Of a stretch of DNA of 64,000 nucleotides, positions 57,726-64,000 are shown one piece after another. The stretch's first letter is position 1; the number at the start of each line of letters is the position of its first letter. Origin of the DNA: Artemisia argyi (lineage: Eukaryota; Streptophyta; Magnoliopsida; Asterales; Asteraceae); NCBI GenBank assembly GCA_030686995.1, contig CM060685.1, positions 28,349,204 to 28,413,203 of the forward strand. The letters are read 5' to 3'. Made by a program: the position numbers and the translations under genes. The notes under the pieces are model-generated. The model was not told where the DNA came from and did no database searches. It saw only the letters and a program-made list of their open reading frames with translations.

Positions 57726-60700
57726 CTACGAAGTGAATAACTTCGGATATCTCTTCCGAAACTCATCCTCACGTTCCCACGTAAATTCCGGTCCGTGCCG
57801 CGAATTCCAACGAACTTTGATGAGCGGAATACGACTCCTCTTGAGTCGTTTGATCTCTCTATCCATTATCTCAATCGGCTCTTCCACAAAATTCAAACTT
57901 TCGTCCACACGAATTTCCTTGATAGGTATCACTGGTGTTTCCTCTGAAAGGCATTTCTTCAAATTACTAATATGAAACACATCGTGAACTTTACTCAGTT
58001 CGATAGGTAATTCCAAACGATACGCTACGGGCCCAATCCTTTCCAGAATAAGAAATGATCCAATGTAGCCAGGATTAAGTTTCCCACGTTTCCCAAAACG
58101 TATTACACCCTTCCAAGGCGAGACTTTCAGCATCACTTTGTCTCCAACCTGGAATTCTAGGGGTTTACGCCCCTGATCGGCATAACTTTTCTGCCTATCT
58201 CTAGCTTCTTGCAATCGATCTCGAATTTGCGTTACTTTCTCAGTAGTCTCCAAAATAAGTTCAGGGCCTATGAGTTGGCTATCTCAAACTTCAGCCCAAC
58301 CAATCGGCGAACGACATTTACGACCATACAAAGCTTCAAACGGTGCAGCTTTAAGACTTGTGTGGTAGCTATTGTTGTAGGAGAACTCCGCAAGGGGTAG
58401 ATATTTCTCCCAGCCTTTACCAAAGTCTATGATGCATGTACGAAGCATATCCTCCAAAGTCTGAATAGTTCTCTCGCTTTGACCATCGGTTTGGGGGGTG
58501 ATATGCAGTACTCATATCAAGTCTCGTCCCCAAAGCGGTCTGAAGTGATCGCCACAATGCTGACGTGAAGCGACTGTCGCGATCCGAAGTAATCGATATC
58601 GGAACTCCATGACGAGAAACAATCTCCTTCACATACAATCTCGCAAGTTTATCCACACTATCATCTTCACTAATTGCCAGGAAATGAGCAGACTTAGTCA
58701 AGCGATCCACAATTACCCATATAGCGTCACAACCGCTAGCTGTCTTTGGTAGTTTGGTAATAAAGTCCATCGTAATCCGCTCCCATTTCCAAACCAGGAG
58801 TTCTGGCTGCGTCAATAATCCTGACGGTCTTTGATGTTCGGCTTTAACCTTAGAACATGTCAAACACTTACTAACGTACAATGCTATATCTGCCTTCATA
58901 CTTTGCCACCAATATAATTTTTTTTTTTTAAATCCTGGTACATCTTGTCAGACCCAGGATGAATAGAGTATCTTGACTTATGCGACTCATGCATAATCAA
59001 CTCTCGAATTCCTCCATACAATAGTACCCAACTTCGCTTTCCAAAACATGACACTCCATCAGAACGTCTAACAAATCCCTTCTCATTTTCTGCCATCCCA
59101 AATATGTTCTCAGCAGCTCGATTCTCTGCTCTCAACGCTTCCGTTTGAGCTTCTAATATTTGAGACGGTAATGGCGATACGATAGTCATTCCTAATGACC
59201 TAACTCGTAATGGTGGAATTCTCTCTTTTCGACTAAGAGCATCAGCAACAACGTTTGCTTTACCAGGATGGTAGCGAATCTCACAATCGTAATCGCTTAG
59301 CAACTCAATCCAACGTCGCTGCCTCATGTTAAGCTCTTTTTGGTTCAGAATGTGTTGCAGACTTTTGTGATCAGTAAACACTACACACTTGGTTCCATAC
59401 AAGTAATGTCTCCATATCCTCAAAGCAAAAACCACAGCACCAAACTCCAAATCATGGGCGGTGTAGTTCTTCTCATGCTTCTTGAGCTGTCGGGAAGCAT
59501 AAGCTATCACTTTCTCTCGTTGCATTAACACAGCTCCTAAACCTTTATGTGAAGCGTCACAATAGACGACGAAATCCTCGTTACCTTCGGGTAACGCCAA
59601 GATAGGGGCACTACACAACATCTCCTTAAGTAACTGAAAGGCTTCCTCTTCCTTATCTCCCCATTCATACTTAACACTCTTTTGAGTCAATTTGGTCAAC
59701 GGTTTTGCTACCTTCGAAAATCCCTCAATGAATCTTCGGTAGTAACCGGCTAATCCCAAAAATTGACGAACTTCTGTTGGTGTCGTAGGTGCAGCCCAAT
59801 CTTTAATCGCTTCAATCTTAGCAGGATCCACATGAACTCCTTGTCTATCAATTACTTGACCTAGAAATTGTACCGTTGGAATCCAAAATTCGCATTTTGA
59901 AAACTTGAAATACAGTTTTTCCTTCCTGAGCAATTCCAAGATAAGTCTTAGATGCTCCTCATGTTCTTTCTTACTCCTTGAATAAATCAGAATGTCATCG
60001 ATAAACACAATCACGAACTTATCTAAGTACGGCTTACACACCCGATTCATGAGGTCCATGAATACCGCCGGTGCGTTAGTCAACCCAAACGGCATCACCT
60101 GAAACTCGTAATGCCCGTAACGGGTTCTGAAAGCCGTTTTCGGAATATCTTCCTCGCGCACTCGAAGCTGATGATATCCCGATCTCAGATCGATCTTCGA
60201 ATACACACTCGATCCTTAAAGTTGATCGAACAAATCGTCGATCCTCGGTAACGGGAATCTATTCTTCACCGTTAACTTGTTCAACTCTCGATAATCAATA
60301 CACATACGAAACTATCCATCCTTCTTCTTCACAAATAAGATCGGGGCTCCCCAAGGCGAAGAACTTGGTCTTATAAATCCCTTTTCGGCTAACTCCGCTA
60401 ATTGTTTCGACAACTCTTCCAGTTCAGTAGGTGCAAGACGATAAGGCGCTCGTGCTACAGGTGCAGCACCAGGTATCAACTAAATCTGAAACTCTACTTG
60501 TCTAGTAGGCGGGATTCCCGGCAATTCATCGGGAAACACATCCGAAAAATCACGATCTATAGGCACATCTCCAATGCACCTTTCCTTCTTCTCCTTCCCT
60601 CCTTTCTCAGAAATTTGAGCTAAGAAAAGGCAACATCCTTTTTCCATTAGCTTCGGCAATTTAGTGCAAGATACAACCGCTAATCTAGATGGGCTTCTCA

Positions 60701-62426
60701 AATTCTTTCTATCTCCTGGTATGTTCAGAATCTCCTTGCCGTAAGGCACACGCACGATCTTCTCATCGCAAATTATATGTGCACGATACTTCGACAACCA
60801 ATCCATACCAATAATGACATCAAAACTTCCTAACGTGACGGGTAGAAGATCTATGTTGAAAGGACGGTTCAGAAAGTTTAACGTGCAACCGCGAATGATA
60901 GTCCTAATCCTTTCTATGTCTCCATTAGCTAAATCTACATCATAACCAATTCCTAAGGCCATCGGGGGTTTCTCTAGTAAGGGTGCAAACGTAGTGGGCA
61001 CAAAACTCTTACCGGCACCAGTGTCAAATAGTATGGAAGCATAACGATTATTGAGAAGGAACGTACCAGTAACGACGTTCGGATCTTCTCCTCTCTCGTT
61101 CCCAAGTGCATACACTCTCCCATGAGCAGCTCCAGCTTCCACACGTTGGTCCCCATTATCTTGTCGTCCACGATTTCCTCCAGCTCCACGGTTTCCATTA
61201 TTGTACCCATTACCACCCGATCCTTGATTCCCTCGGTTCCACGATTCCCTACACTCATTCCGATAATGTCCTTTCTTTCCACATCCATAGCAAGTAACAT
61301 TTGCTTTGTTCATAGTTTCAGGAGTAGCTTGAACCATAGCAAGTGGTCGAGCTCTACAATCCTTAGCTATGTGTCCCATCTTAGAGCAATTCTTGCACAT
61401 TACAGTACATCAACCAGAATGATGCTTGTAACATCGGTTACATTTGGGTGCATCTCCATTGTAGTTCTTCTTGTCCCCATCTCCCATGGCATAAGCTCTA
61501 GTAGTTGTTTGTCTCTTGTTTCGACGATCATTACCCTTAGAGTGATCATCCCTCTTTCTCTTTCCATTCTTATCCTTCTCAGCTTCTTCCAATTCCAAAG
61601 AGTCCATCAATTGTTGAGCGATAGTGATAGCCTCATGAATGTTTGCAGGCTTAGCAGAAATCACATCGTTCCTTGTAGCTTCCGGCAATCCATCGGTATA
61701 CCTTTCAATCTTTTGAGTCTTAGTCCTAACCATATCGGGACAGAGTAAGGCCAACTCTCGATAACGGCGATTGTAAGTTGCCATGTCGGTACCGTTCACT
61801 TTGTGGTTCCAGAACTCAATCTCCAGCTTCTTAATCTCATTCCTTGGGCAGTAAGTCTGAATCAGCAAAGACTTAAATTGCTCCCAAGTCATAACATAAG
61901 CCACATCACTCCCAACCGAGTTACGGTAATCGTTCCACCAAGTTAAGGCTTCATCCTTGAAAGTAAAAGAAGCAAACTTTACCTTCGTATCCTCCGCACA
62001 ACCACTGACATTAAACACTGACTCAGTCTTCTCTATCCACCTGACCAAGTAGACCACTCCTTCAGTTCCACCAAACTCAACGGGTCCACAATTCTTAAAC
62101 TCCTTGTAGTTACATCCATTAGCACGAACGGGTGGAAATGTTCCAGCAGAATTGTTGGAATGATTTGACTCAGCTAGTGGCTCAGCAACTCGTTGCTCCA
62201 CAAGTTGATTGATCATTGCTTGGTCCACAGTAGGTGCGTTAAGTGGAACCTGATCATTGTCTCCCTGGACATCAACATTTTGAGTCCTGTTGTTGCGGTT
62301 AGTAGCGTCCAGGTTATCAGGAGTAGGGGTCTCAACATTTCAAGTAGGACGGCGTCCTCGGCGACCAGGGGTAGTCCCGGCAGTTCCAGTTCGCGTAGCT
62401 CTAACAGGGTTTCATCGTATAGTCAT
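57726..62426 (-). pseudogene. Degenerate Gag-Pol of older Tekay
   Basis: Fragments cover all domains: Gag (61410-62228), zinc knuckles and protease (60480-61400), RT and RNase H (58896-60206, FIDD kept), integrase core (58417-58899, including [13 protein letters not shown] where the young copies are frameshifted) and the integrase tail with chromodomain-like end (57726-58253). Stops lie at 58284, 60216, 60312, 60480, 61410, 62340 and 62412. Frameshifts occur at the G run 58493-58498 and the T run near 58919-58929. The protease motif reads DTGAGKSF. It is inactive but useful as an outgroup for the two young units. Confidence 0.88.
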
Positions 62427-62699
62427 TAATGTAATACCAACACAATATCAACCACGCAAGTAAGACACAATTCTCCATGTACGCCAAAAACCGTAAAATA
62501 TCATACGATCTCACCCTCGTCCATAAGTAGCGATCTATACTTCGTTCCAAAATACTAAAAGACATAATAAATACTAATCATTCCATACGAGACGAACATA
62601 TAATCCGAATAACATGACTTAAGGGATATAATAACCAGCTCTCCTAACCAAGTACTCCCTGGCTTAGGAAGAAACATAACAACAACACAAATCCAAATC
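62427..62699. other. Spacer between upstream ORF and gag, older Tekay
   Basis: Corresponds to 22948-23197 of unit 1. No coding sequence seen. Confidence 0.4.
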
Positions 62700-63495
62700 A
62701 ACCTAGCCATGCCGCTGGCATAGACTCCTCAACTCCGATCTCAAACCATCCAAATTCCTCAATAACGATCCCAGCTCAACACCATGTGTATCTCTGTCCC
62801 CCCTTGAGGTCCGCAACCTCCTTTCCTAACTCTGTGTTCCTCTGCCACAGCTTGCGATCTCCCTCGCGAGCCGTGAGCAAACCTCTTTGCAGATTCTCTA
62901 TCTGCTCATGTATCTCCATCATACCTCTCCTAATCGCTGTCGTCCTGCCCATGACAGTAGTCAAATCTACTCTCAACTCAGCAACAAACTCAGCAATAAA
63001 CTCAGCAATAACTCAGCATAATCATCTCAAGTTGGTCAGACATCCGCGAGATCCTCTCGCCCTGTGTAGTAATCCGAGTCCACATCCTACCAATTTCACC
63101 CAAATCTGCATGCTCAGCAGAAACCTCAGAAGGTGCATCCAACTCAACGGGACTACCAGGTGGCAACTCAACCGAAAATGGATGATCAGGTGAAACCAGC
63201 TCTAACGGATGTATCGGTAAATCGGGCTTCGCAGAATGAGCTGAATGTGCTAGCGACCCATCATCATCGGGCATCTCCTCCTCCTGAGGATCATCCTCTT
63301 CCTCATCTTGAGGGTCATCATTCTGCTCACCCTTGTACTCCTCCTCATACTCCTCGTCGGGGGGTACTCCATCAATCGTCATCTCTGAGTAGGTGAACCA
63401 CGAGGCGATAAAATCGGTGACGTAGGGCGTCAATGAGACGATAACGTAGTGGCCGAACGCATGACCAACACGTATGGGTCATCAGGGGCCATAGT
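62700..63495 (-). pseudogene. Upstream acidic/coiled-coil ORF remnant, older Tekay
   Basis: A 143-residue frame (63433-63002) contains the Asp/Glu tract and SPDHPFSVELPPGSP, reads through GRMWTRITTQGERISRMSD with Trp where the young copies have TGA, then frameshifts at a short duplication (about 63000-63016). The coiled-coil part resumes at 62976-62776 (LTTVMGRTTAIRR...DRKLWQRNTELGKEVADL). The Ser/Pro/basic N-terminal region of the young ORF is largely deleted here. Confidence 0.65.
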
Positions 63496-63984
63496 GATCT
63501 ACGATGGGCGACGCGTACTAGCAATAACAATTCTTAATAACAACACGTGCAAAGGAGGCTATGATTTGTGACAACGGCGTAGGGTAGGTGTAAGTGTTTC
63601 AAAACAACTAAACCGCGAACTCAAAATACCATATCAAAAAAATCATCATATAATTACAAATCATATATAATCAAGAAAGATTTAAAATACCGCATTACTA
63701 AAATCATTCGTCAAACAATTAAGCCATATAATTCCTCAAAACGCATATAATTCCTCAAAACGCCATCATATCGCTAAATCAATAAACCTCAATCCTCAAA
63801 TCATCTCAAGAATCCCAATTCTAATAATCATCTCAATAATCTCATTCCAAGTCAATATCTCATAATACCTCAATAATAAACAATGATGCTTCGGCTTGGC
63901 GGGCTGGCGGGCAATGGTCGAGGATCGTTTTCTATAAAAATCGGTTATAGTTTAGGTGTCTATTTACCTAGTTCTCTATAACCT

Positions 63985-63998
63985 TGGCTCTGATACCA
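63985..63998 (-). other. Primer-binding site of older Tekay
   Basis: Sense TGGTATCAGAGCCA. By analogy with the composite element its 5' LTR should begin at about 64002, just outside the window. Confidence 0.88.
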
Positions 63999-64000
63999 AT

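Larger units (their letters stand above)
54201..64000 (-). mobile_element. Older Tekay element, 5' LTR outside window
   Basis: LTR 54201-57673 is followed by the polypurine tract, degenerate gag-pol, the upstream ORF remnant and a PBS ending at 63998. Domain order and sequence match the composite element, at clearly lower identity. It carries many stops and frameshifts. It is inserted in the Gag of the Retand-type element. Confidence 0.9.

Overview
The window is repeat-rich plant nuclear DNA, very probably a eudicot and plausibly Asteraceae. The family guess rests on the Tekay elements with an acidic upstream ORF, which resemble composite reverse-transcriptase gene models I recall from that family; I could not check this. 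No rRNA, tRNA, CRISPR or bacterial-type feature was seen. Almost everything is transposable element (TE) or TE-scarred duplicated DNA, and only a few short non-TE coding fragments are visible.

Layout. (1) About 1-3823, 10760-39221 and 39222-46087 are three copies (A, B, C) of one duplicated segment. It carries LINE zinc-binding-domain remnants, a probable first exon of a transit-peptide-like protein, MITEs and Helitrons. B and C are head to tail; A is cut by the window edge. (2) Copy A holds a 609 bp hAT-like element and is followed by a 1.86 kb small LTR element (3937-5798). (3) 5799-10760 is single-copy DNA with a hypothetical acidic ORF (8734-9291, minus), a divergently oriented F-box fragment (from 9435), a 69 bp tandem repeat and microsatellites. 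(4) Copy B is split by a 23.7 kb composite Ty3/gypsy Tekay chromovirus, LTR-internal-LTR-internal-LTR (14613-38339, minus sense), with one CCCAC target duplication at its outer ends. Its three 3.59 kb LTRs are almost identical. (5) Copy C contains a 1.6 kb small LTR element (44426-46032) whose empty site is preserved in copy B. (6) From 46088 rightward there is a nest: a Copia-like 5' LTR and leader, broken by a Tat/Retand-type Ty3 element (47099-54200, minus, with a spliced antisense ORF on the plus strand), itself broken by an older Tekay copy (54201 to the window end). That copy's primer-binding site ends two bases before the window edge.

Function. The gypsy elements encode Gag, protease, RT, RNase H and integrase with a chromodomain-like tail. 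Both young Tekay units share the same integrase frameshift and the same premature TGA in an extra ORF upstream of gag, so neither looks autonomous in conventional reading. The old Tekay and the Retand element are clearly dead. The paralogous segments supply natural empty sites, which allows the order of several insertions to be read directly.
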